This document shows, piece after piece, positions 19,093-31,697 of a stretch of DNA of 64,000 nt. The DNA comes from Pseudomonas putida. Its GTDB lineage: Bacteria; Pseudomonadota; Gammaproteobacteria; Pseudomonadales; Pseudomonadaceae. The notes under the pieces are model-generated. The model worked only from the letters and a program-made list of their open reading frames with translations, did no database searches and was not told the origin of the DNA. Position 1 is the first letter of the stretch. Each line of letters begins with the position of its first letter. The stretch is taken from NCBI RefSeq assembly GCF_028682395.1, contig NZ_JANHLC010000001.1:124001-188000 (forward strand), read 5' to 3'. The position numbers and the translations under genes are program-made.

Positions 19093-22068
19093 ATGCCCAA
19101 CCCCAAGGGGTCGCAAAGGCGTCGCTTGCCGCTGCACGTTCATATCGCCGTCATGTTCAGTTGCCTATTGCTCCTGGCGGGCGTGGTGCTGGGGCTCTTC
19201 AACTATCAGCAGACCACGCGGATTATTCTCGCCAGCAGCGAAAACCTCTTCGAGCGAATCGCCCAGGATGTGCAGTTGGACCTGCAGCACACCTATCAGC
19301 CCATCCGCCAACTGTTAAACCTGCTCAGTATCGACGTTCCCCAGCAAAGCGAACGACTGAAACTCCTCGCGCCCTTCACCAAGGCACTCGAGGATCACCC
19401 TCAATTGGCCTCGCTGTACGTGGGTGACACCGCTGGCAGCTTCTTCATGGTCCGCCCCCTGCGTACGGCACAACTGAGAGAGCGCTTCAAGGCACCGGAA
19501 TCTGCCACCTATCAAGTCTGGACTATCCAACGCCAGGAGCCCGGCAGTGTACGAGCCGAGTATCTGTTTTTCGACAAGACACTCAAGCTGCTGGAGCATC
19601 GGGAGAAACCGAACGAGACCTATGATCCGCGTAGCCGAAGCTGGTACATCGATGCCCGCGCAGGCACCCACGGCAGCCCCGGCAGCGACGCCGACCAGAT
19701 CACCACCGCACCCTACGTCTTTTTCTCGAGCCGCGATGTCGGCACCACACTGGCCCGCACCAGTGGCAACCAGACAGTCATCGGCGCCGACCTGACCCTC
19801 GCCGAGCTGTCCGCCACCCTGCTCAAGAACAAAGTCACCCCCAGCACCGAGATTGTTCTATACGACGCCAGGGGCAGAGCCGTGGCCTACCCGGACTACG
19901 CTCGTCTGATTGTCGAGGCGGACACCGCGCTGCTTGCCAAGGCCAGCGATCTGTCGGCACCGCTGGCCGCCCTGCTCAAGCCTGGGGCCGGCCACGGCAA
20001 TCGCCTGCACGTAGACCAGCGCCGCTGGGTCGTATCGCGCAGTGACCTGGCCGAGGGCGGGCCCCAGGGCCTGCACCTCGCCCTGCTGGTGCCGGAGGAT
20101 GAGCTGCTGGTCGATGCTTATCGCCTGCGCTGGCAGGGCGGCATGATTACCTTGGCGATTCTGCTGGTCTGCTTACCGCTGGGCTGGCTGATTTCCCGTG
20201 TGATGGTCAAGCCGCTGCGTGCTCTGGTGCGTGAAGCCGATGCCATTCGCAGCTTCGACTTCAACTACCCGACGAGCCGCCGATCTCCGGTTCTGGAAAT
20301 CGACCAACTGGCGCTCTCCATGGTGCGAGTAAAGGACACCCTGGCCAGCTTCTTTGAAATCACCGCCAGCCTTTCGGCGGAGACCCGGTTCGAGCAGTTG
20401 CTGCAACGGGTGTTGTTCGAAACCGTAAAAATCGCCCAGGCCAGAAGCGGCCTGATCTACCTGCTGGATGCCCCCAGCGGGCAGCTCGAGCCGCACGGCC
20501 TGGTGATTGATGGCACTTCGCGCGTGCCCAGTGATTACGCGGTCGCCAACCTCGATATCAACGATCCACAGCGACCTGGCTGGCTGCTCGGGTTGACGCA
20601 CGACATTAATAGCCGGGTCGATACCCGCGGATTCGAGCAGGCCCCCGAGCTGAAGGGAATACTGCAGGCCATGGAGTGCCCTAGCGTCCATCAAATTGCC
20701 ATTCGCCTGCATAACCGGCGCAATGAAACCATTGGCATCCTGCTCCTGGTGTTGTCCGACAGCGGTGATGAAACCGATATGGACACGTTGCAACCAGACC
20801 GCATCGCCTTTATCCAGGCGGTGTCCGGCGCCGCGGCGCTGTGTATCGAAAGCCAACACCTGCAAGCCCGGCAGAAACAGCTACTGGACTCTTTCATCCA
20901 ACTGCTGGCCGGCGCGATCGACGCCAAGAGCCCTTACACCGGCGGCCACTGCCAGCGAGTTCCTGCGCTGATGCTGATGCTTGCCCAGGCCGCGGCGGAC
21001 AGTGAAGAGCCAGCCTTCAAAGCCTACCAGCCCGACGATGAAGAATGGGAAGCCTTGCATGTCGCCGCCTGGCTGCATGATTGCGGCAAGATCGTCACCC
21101 CCGAATACGTCGTCGACAAGGCGACCAAACTGGAAACCCTGAACGACCGCATCCACGAAATCCGCACCCGGGTCGAAGTCCTGAAACGCGATGCCTTAAT
21201 CACCTACTGGCAATCCGTCGCCCAGGGACAGGACGAAGCGTCGGCCCGTAACACCCGCGACGCCAGCCTGCTGGCCCTGGACGACGACTTCAGGTTTATC
21301 GCGCACTGCAACCTCGGCGGCGAAGCCATGGCGCAGGCGGACCTGCAACGCCTGCAAACCATTGCCCAACGCACATGGAGCCGGACCCTGGACGACCGCC
21401 TCGGCGTCTCCTGGGAAGAAAACCGGCGCCAGGCACGCGAACCCGCCCGCCCACTGCCGGCGACCGAGTATCTGCTGGCTGACAAGCCTGAGTACCTGAT
21501 CGAACGTCCTGCGGCCGAACTGATCCCGGATGACAACCCCTGGGGTTTCAAACTCGATGTGCCGGCCTACAAATTCAACCGCGGCGAGCTGTATAACCTG
21601 AGTATTGCCAGGGGCACGCTAACCGCCGAAGAACGCTACATCATCAATCACCATATGGTGCAAACCATCCGCATGCTCAGCGGCCTGCCGTTTCCCGAAC
21701 ACCTGAGCAACGTGGCCGAAATCGCCGGCGGGCATCATGAAAAGATGGATGGCAGCGGCTATCCGAAGCGCCTGTGCCGAGAGCAATTGAGCCTGCCCGC
21801 GCGGATGATGGCGATCGCCGATATCTTCGAGGCGCTCACGGCCGCCGACCGGCCCTACAAGAAAGCCAAGACCCTGAGCGAAGCGCTGGGCATCATGGCT
21901 GGCATGTGCCGCGACGCTCATATCGATGCGCCGTTGTTCGAGCTGTTTATCCACCAGCGCATCTACCAGCGCTACGGTGAAGTTCACCTGAGCGACGAGC
22001 AGATCGATACGGTCGATATCGCCGCCTTGCTCGACAAGGCCGGTCTCAACCCGGCCCGATCAAACTAG
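19093..22068 (+). CDS. HD-GYP-like signalling protein with Cache, HAMP and GAF domains
   Basis: A 991-residue membrane protein. A helix near the N-terminus is followed by a periplasmic double-Cache region to about 350, a second helix (ITLAILLVCLPLGWLIS), a HAMP segment, a GAF domain at about 430-590 and a C-terminal HD domain. The HD pair is in WLHDCGK near residue 661 and HHEKMDGSGYP at about 881-891, marking an HD-GYP c-di-GMP phosphodiesterase. About 220 residues separate these motifs, much more than usual, so an insertion splits the domain. Activity is likely but not certain. Confidence 0.88.
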   Translation: MPNPKGSQRRRLPLHVHIAVMFSCLLLLAGVVLGLFNYQQTTRIILASSENLFERIAQDVQLDLQHTYQPIRQLLNLLSIDVPQQSERLKLLAPFTKALEDHPQLASLYVGDTAGSFFMVRPLRTAQLRERFKAPESATYQVWTIQRQEPGSVRAEYLFFDKTLKLLEHREKPNETYDPRSRSWYIDARAGTHGSPGSDADQITTAPYVFFSSRDVGTTLARTSGNQTVIGADLTLAELSATLLKNKVTPSTEIVLYDARGRAVAYPDYARLIVEADTALLAKASDLSAPLAALLKPGAGHGNRLHVDQRRWVVSRSDLAEGGPQGLHLALLVPEDELLVDAYRLRWQGGMITLAILLVCLPLGWLISRVMVKPLRALVREADAIRSFDFNYPTSRRSPVLEIDQLALSMVRVKDTLASFFEITASLSAETRFEQLLQRVLFETVKIAQARSGLIYLLDAPSGQLEPHGLVIDGTSRVPSDYAVANLDINDPQRPGWLLGLTHDINSRVDTRGFEQAPELKGILQAMECPSVHQIAIRLHNRRNETIGILLLVLSDSGDETDMDTLQPDRIAFIQAVSGAAALCIESQHLQARQKQLLDSFIQLLAGAIDAKSPYTGGHCQRVPALMLMLAQAAADSEEPAFKAYQPDDEEWEALHVAAWLHDCGKIVTPEYVVDKATKLETLNDRIHEIRTRVEVLKRDALITYWQSVAQGQDEASARNTRDASLLALDDDFRFIAHCNLGGEAMAQADLQRLQTIAQRTWSRTLDDRLGVSWEENRRQAREPARPLPATEYLLADKPEYLIERPAAELIPDDNPWGFKLDVPAYKFNRGELYNLSIARGTLTAEERYIINHHMVQTIRMLSGLPFPEHLSNVAEIAGGHHEKMDGSGYPKRLCREQLSLPARMMAIADIFEALTAADRPYKKAKTLSEALGIMAGMCRDAHIDAPLFELFIHQRIYQRYGEVHLSDEQIDTVDIAALLDKAGLNPARSN

Positions 22069-22079
22069 AGACGCGGCAC

Positions 22080-22586
22080 TTAGGCCGCTGGCGGCATCAG
22101 CGAGCGGCAATCGGTCAGGCGCAGGAAGATCGCCACCAACTGCTCGACGCCCGCCTGATCGGCAGGACTGAAACGCGCCAGACGCGGGCTATCGAGGTCC
22201 AATACACCGAGCAAATGCCCGTCCTTGACCAACGGCACCACCAACTCGCTGTTGGAGGCGCTGTCACAGGCGATATGCCCGGCGAAGGCATGAACATCCT
22301 CGACCCGCTGCGTTTGCAACGACGCAGCCGCCGCACCGCAAACACCCCGCCCAAAGGGAATTCGCACACAGGCGACCTGCCCCTGGAAAGGCCCGAGCAC
22401 CAGTTCCTGGTGACGATTGAGATAGAAACCGGCCCAGTTCAGGTCGTCCATTTGGCTGAACAGGAACGCCGAAAACTGCGCGGCATTGGCGATGAAATCA
22501 CGCTCGTCGGCCAGCAGGGCCTCCAATTGCGCGCAAAGCATACGGTAGCCCTCCAGGCCACCACCGACTGTGTCCAGTTTGATCAA
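22080..22586 (-). CDS. msrC: free methionine-(R)-sulfoxide reductase (GAF type)
   Basis: A single GAF-domain enzyme that reduces free methionine-R-sulfoxide with thioredoxin. The three cysteines that define fRMsr enzymes are at positions 73, 83 and 107 (VACVR, VCGAA, IACDS). The 168-residue length is normal. The start is a TTG at 22584-22586 that overlaps the TGA of the upstream ATPase gene (TTGA), so the two should be translationally coupled. Starting at the later Met16 would remove conserved residues. Confidence 0.88.
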   Translation of the reverse strand: MIKLDTVGGGLEGYRMLCAQLEALLADERDFIANAAQFSAFLFSQMDDLNWAGFYLNRHQELVLGPFQGQVACVRIPFGRGVCGAAAASLQTQRVEDVHAFAGHIACDSASNSELVVPLVKDGHLLGVLDLDSPRLARFSPADQAGVEQLVAIFLRLTDCRSLMPPAA

Positions 22587-23473
22587 GATTCCTGCTCCAG
22601 CAGTTGCAGACCGACCCAGTACCGCGCGAACTGATAGGCGCAACGACCATTGCGATTGCCCCGCCCGGTCGCCCAGCGAACCGCTAGGATTTCCAACGCC
22701 TCGTCGCGCTGCCAACTCAGGCCGGCCTTGGCCGCCAGCTCGCCGATCCAGTGCTCGACCACATCGAGGAAGTGTTCCTGAGTAAACGGGTAGAACGACA
22801 GCCACAAGCCGAACCGGTCGGACAGGGCAATCTTGTCCTCAACCGCCTCACTGGGATGCAACTCGCCGTCTACACGCTTCCAGTTGTCGTTGTCGCTCTG
22901 ATTTTCCGGCACCAGGTGACGACGGTTGGAGGTGGCGTAAAGCAGCACATTGTCCGGTGCCTGCTCCAGCGAACCGTCGAGCACGCTTTTGAGCACTCGG
23001 TAATCGCCCTCGCCGGCCTCGAACGACAGGTCATCACAGAACAACACAAAGCGCTGGGGCAGTTTGGTCAGTTGTTCGACCACACGCGGCAGGTCCGCCA
23101 GGTGATCACGCTCGATTTCGATCAGGCGCAAACCGGCAGATGCATGCTCGGCCAGCAGGGCGCGCACCAGCGAAGACTTGCCGGTCCCGCGCGATCCCCA
23201 CAACAATGCATGGTTGGCCGGCAGGCCCTGGATAAACTGTTGGGTATTGCGCGCCAGTTGCTCGCGCTGCTTGTCGACGCCGATCAGGTCGGACAGACGC
23301 ATGTCCAGGCTGACCTCCAGCGGCAACAGGTAGCCACTGCGCCCTTCACGCTGCCAACGAGCAGCCAGGCAACGGTCCCAATCAACAGCCTGACGAGGCG
23401 CGGGCAGTAACGGTTCGAGACGCGCGAGAACGGCATCGGCACGTTCAAGAAAAGCATTCAATCGGGAATCCAC
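22583..23473 (-). CDS. DUF815-family P-loop ATPase
   Basis: A 296-residue AAA-like ATPase of the DUF815 family. The Walker A motif GSRGTGKSS is at 93-101 and the Walker B-like segment FVLFCDDLSFE lies near residue 150. A YATSNRRHLVPE segment follows, probably a sensor region. The biological role is unknown. It is cotranscribed with, and overlaps, the methionine sulfoxide reductase gene. Confidence 0.9.
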   Translation of the reverse strand: MDSRLNAFLERADAVLARLEPLLPAPRQAVDWDRCLAARWQREGRSGYLLPLEVSLDMRLSDLIGVDKQREQLARNTQQFIQGLPANHALLWGSRGTGKSSLVRALLAEHASAGLRLIEIERDHLADLPRVVEQLTKLPQRFVLFCDDLSFEAGEGDYRVLKSVLDGSLEQAPDNVLLYATSNRRHLVPENQSDNDNWKRVDGELHPSEAVEDKIALSDRFGLWLSFYPFTQEHFLDVVEHWIGELAAKAGLSWQRDEALEILAVRWATGRGNRNGRCAYQFARYWVGLQLLEQES

Positions 23474-23603
23474 GATATCTCCTCAGGCCCGTTAGGCATC
23501 ATTTTCAGGTACAACACTGCATCGCCGCAAAACACCGCCGATACAGCCTTCATCATCAGCTATGCTTGCCCGGCGTAGGGACACGGAAACGACACGGCCA
23601 CCC

Positions 23604-25908
<2,305 letters not shown>

Positions 25909-25925
<17 letters not shown>

Positions 25926-26370
25926 GCTGCAACAGCAGTCGGTCAAGGCCCTGGCGCAGGGTATCGAGGGAGCGCAGATCGACCCCGTGTTCACACAAGA
26001 GCCGAGCCTTGAGCGGCCCGACCTGCTCACGCAGGACCACGCCTTTCTCGGTCAGGCTCAGATGCACTTCGCGCTCATCCGCAATCGACCGTCGCCGCTC
26101 GACCAGTCCAAGGGCCTCAAGACGCTTGAGCAGTGGCGTCAGCGTCCCGGAGTCGAGGATCAGGCGCTCACCCAGCGCCTTGACCGTGGGCGCGTCTGCT
26201 GGCCGCACGTGCCACTCCCACAACACCAGCATGACCAGGTACTGCGCATACGTAAGTCCCAACTGATCCAGCATCGGCTTGTAGCCCCGGATGACCGCGC
26301 GCGAAGCCGCGTACAACTTGAAGCACAGCTGGCTGTCGAGCTCCAGGCCGTCATGACTCGAGTCCATCAT
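25909..26370 (-). CDS. ohrR: MarR/OhrR-family peroxide-sensing regulator (gpx-linked)
   Basis: A 153-residue winged-helix repressor. The conserved N-terminal sensing cysteine is Cys16 in [12 protein letters not shown], followed by the OhrR-typical [15 protein letters not shown] and [13 protein letters not shown]. OhrR proteins release DNA when this cysteine is oxidised by organic hydroperoxides. Its ATG overlaps the stop of the upstream glutathione peroxidase gene (ATGA), so both form one operon that it probably represses itself. It is one of two OhrR paralogues in this window. Confidence 0.9.
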
Positions 26371-26852
26371 TTCAACAGGGCTTCAATCTCGCCCACCAGA
26401 TCCTGAGGCTTGGTCGTCGGGGCAAAACGCTTGACCACCTGGCCGTCCTGGCCGATCAGAAACTTGGTGAAGTTCCACTTGATGCCCTGGGAGCCGAGCA
26501 GCCCGGGGGCGCGTTTCTTCAACTGCACAAATAGCGGATGGGCCGCCTGGCCGTTCACATCGATCTTCTTGAACAGTGGGAAACTGACGCCGAAATTCAG
26601 CTCGCAGAACTGCTCAATCGCCCCTTCATTGCCCGGTTCCTGCTTGCCGAACTGATTGCAGGGAAACCCGAGTACCACCAGCCCCTGATCCCTATAGGTC
26701 TGCCAGAGCTGTTCAAGCCCCTGATACTGCGGGGTAAAGCCGCATTTACTCGCGGTATTCACCACCAGGACCGCCTTGCCGGCGAAGTCGCCGAGGGTCG
26801 TTTGCTCACCCTTGATGGTGGTGCAGGGAATCGAGAACAGGTTGTCGCTCAT
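26367..26852 (-). CDS. glutathione peroxidase-family thiol peroxidase
   Basis: A 161-residue peroxidase of the GPx/BtuE family. The peroxidatic Cys37 lies in NTASKCGFT, and FPCNQFG and WNFTKFL supply the other active-site residues, Gln and the Trp-Asn pair. It reduces hydroperoxides, probably with thioredoxin, as bacterial Cys-GPx enzymes do. The ATG at 26850-26852 has a GGAGG spaced well upstream. It leads an operon with ohrR and has an OhrR-like palindrome 44 bases upstream. Confidence 0.93.
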   Translation of the reverse strand: MSDNLFSIPCTTIKGEQTTLGDFAGKAVLVVNTASKCGFTPQYQGLEQLWQTYRDQGLVVLGFPCNQFGKQEPGNEGAIEQFCELNFGVSFPLFKKIDVNGQAAHPLFVQLKKRAPGLLGSQGIKWNFTKFLIGQDGQVVKRFAPTTKPQDLVGEIEALLK

Positions 26853-26895
26853 GGCCAAACCTCCAGTGAAAGTCGACGAAAGATAGCAATCAATT

Positions 26896-26911
26896 AAATT
26901 GCATACAATTT
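26896..26911. promoter_or_regulatory. OhrR/MarR-type operator palindrome upstream of gpx-ohrR
   Basis: A perfect inverted repeat AAATTG-CATA-CAATTT lies in an otherwise GC-rich region, flanked by another CAATT/AATTG element at 26891-26901. It strongly resembles known OhrR operators built from CAATT-AATTG units and sits 44 bases ahead of the gpx start codon. Confidence 0.65.
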
Positions 26912-27008
26912 AATAATCGGCACTTCCCACGCCAATACCGGCCTGCGCCCGCCTCGTCCATCGCGCGCAGGCGCAGTCACCATGGCCGCCCCGTCGAGGG
27001 CAGCGCCG

Positions 27009-27407
27009 TCACGCGTCGCGCGGCACCAGGTCCAAGCACACCGAGTTGATGCAGTAGCGTAACCCCGTCGGCGGCGGGCCATCCGGGAATACATGGCCCA
27101 AGTGCGCATCGCAGCCCGCGCACACCACTTCGGTACGGATCATGCCGTGGCTGATATCCCGTACCTCGACCATGGCGCCCTCGCCAATCGGCTCATAGAA
27201 GCTGGGCCAGCCGCAGCCGGAGTCAAACTTGGCGGCGGAATCGAACAACGGTGTCTGGCAGCAGACGCAGTGATAGACACCCGGGGTCTTGGTGGCGTTG
27301 TACTTGCCCGAAAACGGGCGTTCAGTGCCCTTCAAGCGGCAGACGTTGTACTGCTCGGGATCGAGCATGGCGCGCCATTCATCTAGGGTCTTGTGCAACT
27401 TGTCCAT
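27009..27407 (-). CDS. msrB: peptide methionine-(R)-S-oxide reductase MsrB
   Basis: Repairs methionine-R-sulfoxide in proteins. The 132-residue protein has the two zinc-binding pairs CVCC (Cys47/Cys50) and CAGC (Cys96/Cys99) and the catalytic Cys119 in RYCINS. Met1 (MDKLHKTL) is the ATG at 27405-27407. It lies divergent from the aminotransferase gene and close to the gpx-ohrR operon, making a local oxidative-stress group. Confidence 0.96.
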   Translation of the reverse strand: MDKLHKTLDEWRAMLDPEQYNVCRLKGTERPFSGKYNATKTPGVYHCVCCQTPLFDSAAKFDSGCGWPSFYEPIGEGAMVEVRDISHGMIRTEVVCAGCDAHLGHVFPDGPPPTGLRYCINSVCLDLVPRDA

Positions 27408-27622
27408 GGTTGGGCCTCTACTGCGCAAAAAGCCGGATCTGTATCTTTTCGCGGAATCGGGTGGCACGTATGATTGCGCCTCGTTAAACGCCAGTCTGGC
27501 AGCCGCGCTACCTGCATTCAAACGGATTTTCCAGGTTCGCAGCCGCCACGCCCAGACCCAGCCTCCCACAGCGGTTAGCCCTCCTCGCCGTCTGGATCGT
27601 ACTTTTTCGGGATCACATCGCC

Positions 27623-28834
27623 ATGCAGGTCAGCAAATCGAACAAGCTCGCCAACGTCTGCTACGACATTCGCGGCCCGGTGCTCAAGCACGCCAAACGT
27701 CTGGAGGAGGAAGGCCATCGCATCCTCAAGCTGAATATCGGCAACCCGGCCCCCTTTGGTTTCGAAGCCCCGGATGAAATTCTCCAGGACGTTATCCGCA
27801 ATCTGCCAACCGCCCAGGGCTACAGCGACTCCAAGGGCCTGTTCAGCGCCCGCAAGGCCGTGATGCAGTACTACCAGCAAAAGCAGGTGGAAGGCGTCGG
27901 CATTGAAGATATCTACTTGGGTAACGGCGTCTCCGAGCTCATCGTGATGTCGATGCAGGCCTTGCTCAACAACGGCGACGAAGTCTTGGTCCCGGCCCCG
28001 GACTACCCGCTGTGGACCGCCGCCGTCGCGTTGTCCGGCGGCAATCCGGTGCACTACCTGTGCGACGAGCAAGCCAACTGGTGGCCTGATCTGGCCGACA
28101 TCAAGGCCAAGATCACGCCGAACACCAAGGCCATGGTCATCATCAACCCGAACAACCCGACCGGCGCCGTGTATTCGCGCGAAGTGCTGCTGGGCATGCT
28201 CGAGCTGGCCCGCCAGCACAATCTAGTGGTGTTCTCCGATGAGATCTACGACAAGATCCTGTACGACGATGCCGTACATATCTGCACCGCGTCCCTGGCC
28301 CCGGACCTGTTGTGCCTGACCTTCAACGGGCTGTCCAAGTCCTACCGTGTCGCGGGCTTCCGCTCCGGCTGGGTGGCGATCTCCGGACCCAAGCATCATG
28401 CCCAGAGCTATATCGAAGGCATCGACATACTGGCCAACATGCGCCTGTGCGCCAATGTGCCGAGCCAGCACGCCATCCAGACGGCACTCGGCGGCTACCA
28501 GAGCATCAATGACCTGGTCCTGCCGCCCGGTCGCCTGCTGGAACAGCGCAACCGCACCTGGGAATTGCTCAACGACATTCCCGGCGTCAGTTGCGTCAAA
28601 CCCATGGGGGCTCTTTACGCCTTCCCGCGGATCGACCCAAAAGTCTGCCCGATCTTCAACGACGAGAAGTTCGTCCTTGATCTGCTGCTCTCGGAAAAGC
28701 TGCTGGTCGTGCAAGGCACCGCATTCAACTGGCCATGGCCAGACCATTTCCGCGTGGTGACCCTGCCGCGCGTGGACGACCTTGAACAAGCGATCGGTCG
28801 CATAGGTAACTTCTTGAAGTCCTACCGCCAATAA
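27623..28834 (+). CDS. alaA: AlaA-type PLP-dependent aminotransferase
   Basis: A 403-residue fold-type I aminotransferase, most like the glutamate-pyruvate transaminase AlaA that makes alanine. Motifs include [11 protein letters not shown] near the N-terminus, [11 protein letters not shown] and the PLP-binding Lys239 in [10 protein letters not shown]. The start ATG at 27623 (MQVSKSNKL) matches the family. A 7-bp hairpin (28845-28875) without a T-run follows the stop. Confidence 0.92.
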   Translation: MQVSKSNKLANVCYDIRGPVLKHAKRLEEEGHRILKLNIGNPAPFGFEAPDEILQDVIRNLPTAQGYSDSKGLFSARKAVMQYYQQKQVEGVGIEDIYLGNGVSELIVMSMQALLNNGDEVLVPAPDYPLWTAAVALSGGNPVHYLCDEQANWWPDLADIKAKITPNTKAMVIINPNNPTGAVYSREVLLGMLELARQHNLVVFSDEIYDKILYDDAVHICTASLAPDLLCLTFNGLSKSYRVAGFRSGWVAISGPKHHAQSYIEGIDILANMRLCANVPSQHAIQTALGGYQSINDLVLPPGRLLEQRNRTWELLNDIPGVSCVKPMGALYAFPRIDPKVCPIFNDEKFVLDLLLSEKLLVVQGTAFNWPWPDHFRVVTLPRVDDLEQAIGRIGNFLKSYRQ

Positions 28835-29145
28835 GGACATTACCTGCCGCCAGATTCTTGATGTATCGGGCGGCAGACGCGCCCCAGAGGGCTTTTCCGC
28901 CAAAGGCTCTACACTGGGCAGATCGCCGAAATCCACGCCAAACCTTGATAGCACGCGACTCAGAGGCCATTCTTGGGCTAGCGTGCAGTATTGCCACACG
29001 CTATTTCGCTGGGAAATAACCTGCAACCAAGAGTCATTTTGCCGTAGGACACAGTTTGAAATAGTCCCCTGGTTGAATAGCCCGTAGTCGCACCTTATAT
29101 ACCCCCCATCACGCGACATCTTTAGATGAGGAGAATCTTTTAACC
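28835..29145. promoter_or_regulatory. long leader/promoter region of htpX
   Basis: 311 bases with no credible gene. A GAGGAG Shine-Dalgarno ends the region just ahead of htpX. HtpX is commonly heat- and envelope-stress-induced; I found no convincing sigma-32 or Cpx site by eye. Confidence 0.4.
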
Positions 29146-30033
29146 ATGATGCGCATTCTGCTGTTCTTGGCCACAAACCTGGCGGTCGTGCTGATTGCCA
29201 GCATTACCCTGAGCCTTTTTGGTTTCAATGGGTTCATGGCGGCCAATGGGGTTGATCTCAACCTCAATCAGCTGCTGATCTTCTGTGCCGTCTTTGGTTT
29301 TGCCGGCTCGCTGTTCTCGCTCTTCATCTCCAAGTGGATGGCGAAGATGAGCACCAGCACCCAGATCATCACCCAACCCCGCACCCGCCACGAACAATGG
29401 CTGCTGCAAACGGTCGAGCAACTCTCCCGCGAAGCCGGGATCAAGATGCCCGAAGTGGGTATCTTCCCGGCCTATGAGGCGAACGCGTTCGCCACGGGCT
29501 GGAACAAGAATGACGCCCTGGTCGCGGTCAGCCAGGGTTTACTGGAGCGCTTTTCGCCGGATGAAGTGAAAGCCGTGCTAGCTCACGAAATCGGCCACGT
29601 TGCCAATGGCGACATGGTGACCCTGGCGCTGGTCCAGGGCGTGGTGAACACCTTTGTGATGTTCTTTGCCCGGATCATCGGCAACTTCGTCGACAAGGTT
29701 ATTTTCAAGAACGAGGAAGGCCAGGGTATCGCGTACTACATCGCGACCATCTTTGCTGAATTGGTACTGGGCTTCCTGGCCAGCGCGATCGTCATGTGGT
29801 TCTCGCGCAAACGCGAATTCCGCGCTGACGAAGCCGGTGCCCAATTGGCCGGTACCAGCGCCATGATCAGTGCGCTGCAACGCCTGCGCTCCGAGCAGGG
29901 TCTGCCGGTGCATATGCCCGACACCCTGAACGCCTTCGGCATCAACGGTGGTTTGAAACAGGGTCTGGCCAAGATGTTCATGAGCCACCCACCACTGGAA
30001 GAGCGTATCGACGCATTGCGCCGTCGCGGCTGA
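29146..30033 (+). CDS. htpX: membrane metalloprotease HtpX
   Basis: M48-family zinc protease of the inner membrane that degrades misfolded membrane proteins together with FtsH. There are two N-terminal helices, the zinc motif HEIGH at residues 147-151, and further helices before the downstream FRADEAGA segment carrying the third ligand. The 295-residue length is normal. It starts with ATG at 29146 after GAGGAG and is followed by a strong terminator. Confidence 0.96.
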   Translation: MMRILLFLATNLAVVLIASITLSLFGFNGFMAANGVDLNLNQLLIFCAVFGFAGSLFSLFISKWMAKMSTSTQIITQPRTRHEQWLLQTVEQLSREAGIKMPEVGIFPAYEANAFATGWNKNDALVAVSQGLLERFSPDEVKAVLAHEIGHVANGDMVTLALVQGVVNTFVMFFARIIGNFVDKVIFKNEEGQGIAYYIATIFAELVLGFLASAIVMWFSRKREFRADEAGAQLAGTSAMISALQRLRSEQGLPVHMPDTLNAFGINGGLKQGLAKMFMSHPPLEERIDALRRRG

Positions 30034-30052
30034 TCATCTCCTCGCAACAACG

Positions 30053-30081
30053 AAAAAGGGCGACTCTGGTCGCCCTTTTTT
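30053..30081 (+). terminator. rho-independent terminator after htpX
   Basis: Stem GGGCGAC (30058-30064) with GTCGCCC (30069-30075), a four-base loop and TTTTTT. The A-run before the stem lets it also serve the convergent tpm gene. Confidence 0.93.
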
Positions 30082-30092
30082 GTGCGTGTCGC

Positions 30093-30749
30093 TCAGCGTT
30101 TACTCAGCCGGTAGACCCGCTCTTCCAGCCGGCTCGCGCCGGCCTTGACGAATTTCGGGTTCTCGCCAAGCACATCGCGAACTTCAAGCCCCTGCAACTG
30201 CCAACTCTGCGCAAACAGCGCTTGAACGTCCTGGTCCGGCACTGAAAACGGCGGCCCATCCAGTTGCGCCTGATCGTAGTCCAGGGTAATCAGCAGCCCC
30301 CGAGCGCCCTGCACCATGATCCGATTCAAATGGGCGGCATAGCGCTCGCGCATCGGCGGCGGCAAGGCAATCAACGCTGCTCGGTCGTACAGCCCGCGAC
30401 AGTCGGCAACATCGGCCGCGCTCAAGGCAAAAACATCTCCGCACCAGAGCTCCACCGGCCCCGCCTCATACACCTGGAACGCCCCGTGTTGGCGGATCTG
30501 CGGCTCAAGGCGGTGCTCCGTGAAAAAGTCTTCGACAGCCTTCTGCGTCAGCTCCACGCCCAGCACCCGCATGCCTTGGGCAGCCAGCCAGCTCAGGTCC
30601 AGGCTCTTGCCGCACAACGGCACGAGCACTCGGCTATCGGCCGCCAGCCCCAGGTCAGGCCAATGGCGCTTCAGACAGGGATTGACCGCCTCCTGATGGA
30701 AACCAATCTGATTGCTCTCCCAGCGTTGTTGCCAAAATTCTGCCTGCAT
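30093..30749 (-). CDS. tpm: thiopurine S-methyltransferase
   Basis: SAM-dependent methyltransferase of 218 residues. Family marks are [15 protein letters not shown] at the N-terminus, the SAM-binding [10 protein letters not shown] and a WCGDVF segment. Bacterial Tpm proteins methylate thiopurines and also selenite and tellurite compounds. The start ATG (MQAEFW) is at 30747-30749. It lies convergent with htpX and divergent from the dioxygenase gene. Confidence 0.94.
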   Translation of the reverse strand: MQAEFWQQRWESNQIGFHQEAVNPCLKRHWPDLGLAADSRVLVPLCGKSLDLSWLAAQGMRVLGVELTQKAVEDFFTEHRLEPQIRQHGAFQVYEAGPVELWCGDVFALSAADVADCRGLYDRAALIALPPPMRERYAAHLNRIMVQGARGLLITLDYDQAQLDGPPFSVPDQDVQALFAQSWQLQGLEVRDVLGENPKFVKAGASRLEERVYRLSKR

Positions 30750-30851
30750 GACTGATCCTTAAATTCGATAGGAAACCGCTAAAACTTATATTGGATTTAG
30801 ATCAATGAACTGCCTGAAGATGGCGCCATCTTAACGCTCAGGAGTCAGTTC

Positions 30852-31619
30852 ATGCTTCCCAGCCTGTTTATTTCTCACGGCTCGCCCATGCTTGCCCTGC
30901 ACCCCGGTGCCAGCGGCCCGGCCCTTGCGCGCCTCGCCGCAGAACTGCCAAAGCCCAAGGCCATTGTAGTGGTCTCTGCACATTGGGAAAGCCATGAGCT
31001 GCTGGTCAGCGGCCATGCGCACCCAGAGACCTGGCACGACTTCGGCGGCTTCCCGGCCGAGCTCTTCGCCGTACAGTACCCCGCCCCCGGCGACCCCGAA
31101 CTGGCCAGGCAGGTCTGCCAGCTTTTGCAAGCCGATGGCCTGCCCACCCGTATCGACGAACAACGCCCCTTTGACCACGGCGCCTGGGTGCCCTTGTCGC
31201 TGATGTACCCCAAGGCCGATATCCCGGTGGTCCAGGTCTCGCTGCCAAGCCGTGCCGGGCCAGCGCTACAGACCCGCATCGGACATGTGCTCAGCGTCCT
31301 GCGCGAGCAGGATGTGCTGCTGATCGGCTCCGGCAGCATCACCCACAACCTGGGCGAGCTGCACTGGAATGCTGGCCCGGAAAGCGTCGAACCCTGGGCC
31401 AAGACCTTTCGCGACTGGATGGTCGACAAACTCGCCAGCCAGGACGAAGCCGCCCTGCATGACTACCGTCGCCAGGCCCCCTACGCCGTGCGCAGCCACC
31501 CCAGCGACGAACACCTGCTGCCGCTGTACTTTGCCCGCGGCGCCGGCGAGCACTTTGCCGTCGCCCACCAAGGCTTCACTCTGGGGGCGCTAGGCATGGA
31601 CATCTACCGCTTCGACTGA
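30852..31619 (+). CDS. DODA-type (YgiD-like) extradiol ring-cleavage dioxygenase
   Basis: A 255-residue class III extradiol dioxygenase resembling E. coli YgiD, which cleaves 4,5-DOPA. Metal-ligand histidines lie in FISHGSP near the N-terminus, VSAHWES near residue 45 and PFDHGAWVPL near 115, and SGSITHNL follows. The natural substrate is unknown. The ATG at 30852 follows GGAGTCAG. It ends just before a terminator shared with the convergent helicase gene. Confidence 0.9.
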   Translation: MLPSLFISHGSPMLALHPGASGPALARLAAELPKPKAIVVVSAHWESHELLVSGHAHPETWHDFGGFPAELFAVQYPAPGDPELARQVCQLLQADGLPTRIDEQRPFDHGAWVPLSLMYPKADIPVVQVSLPSRAGPALQTRIGHVLSVLREQDVLLIGSGSITHNLGELHWNAGPESVEPWAKTFRDWMVDKLASQDEAALHDYRRQAPYAVRSHPSDEHLLPLYFARGAGEHFAVAHQGFTLGALGMDIYRFD

Positions 31620-31645
31620 TGCGTGCCTTTGCCCAAGACAAAAAA

Positions 31646-31672
31646 AATCCCCGAACCAGTCGGGGATTTTTT
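31646..31672. terminator. bidirectional terminator between ygiD-like and deaD-like genes
   Basis: Stem ATCCCCGA (31647-31654) with TCGGGGAT (31660-31667), an A-run on one side and TTTTTT on the other. Confidence 0.92.
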
Positions 31673-31697
31673 CTTCAGACGATCAGCTCAACGCGGA

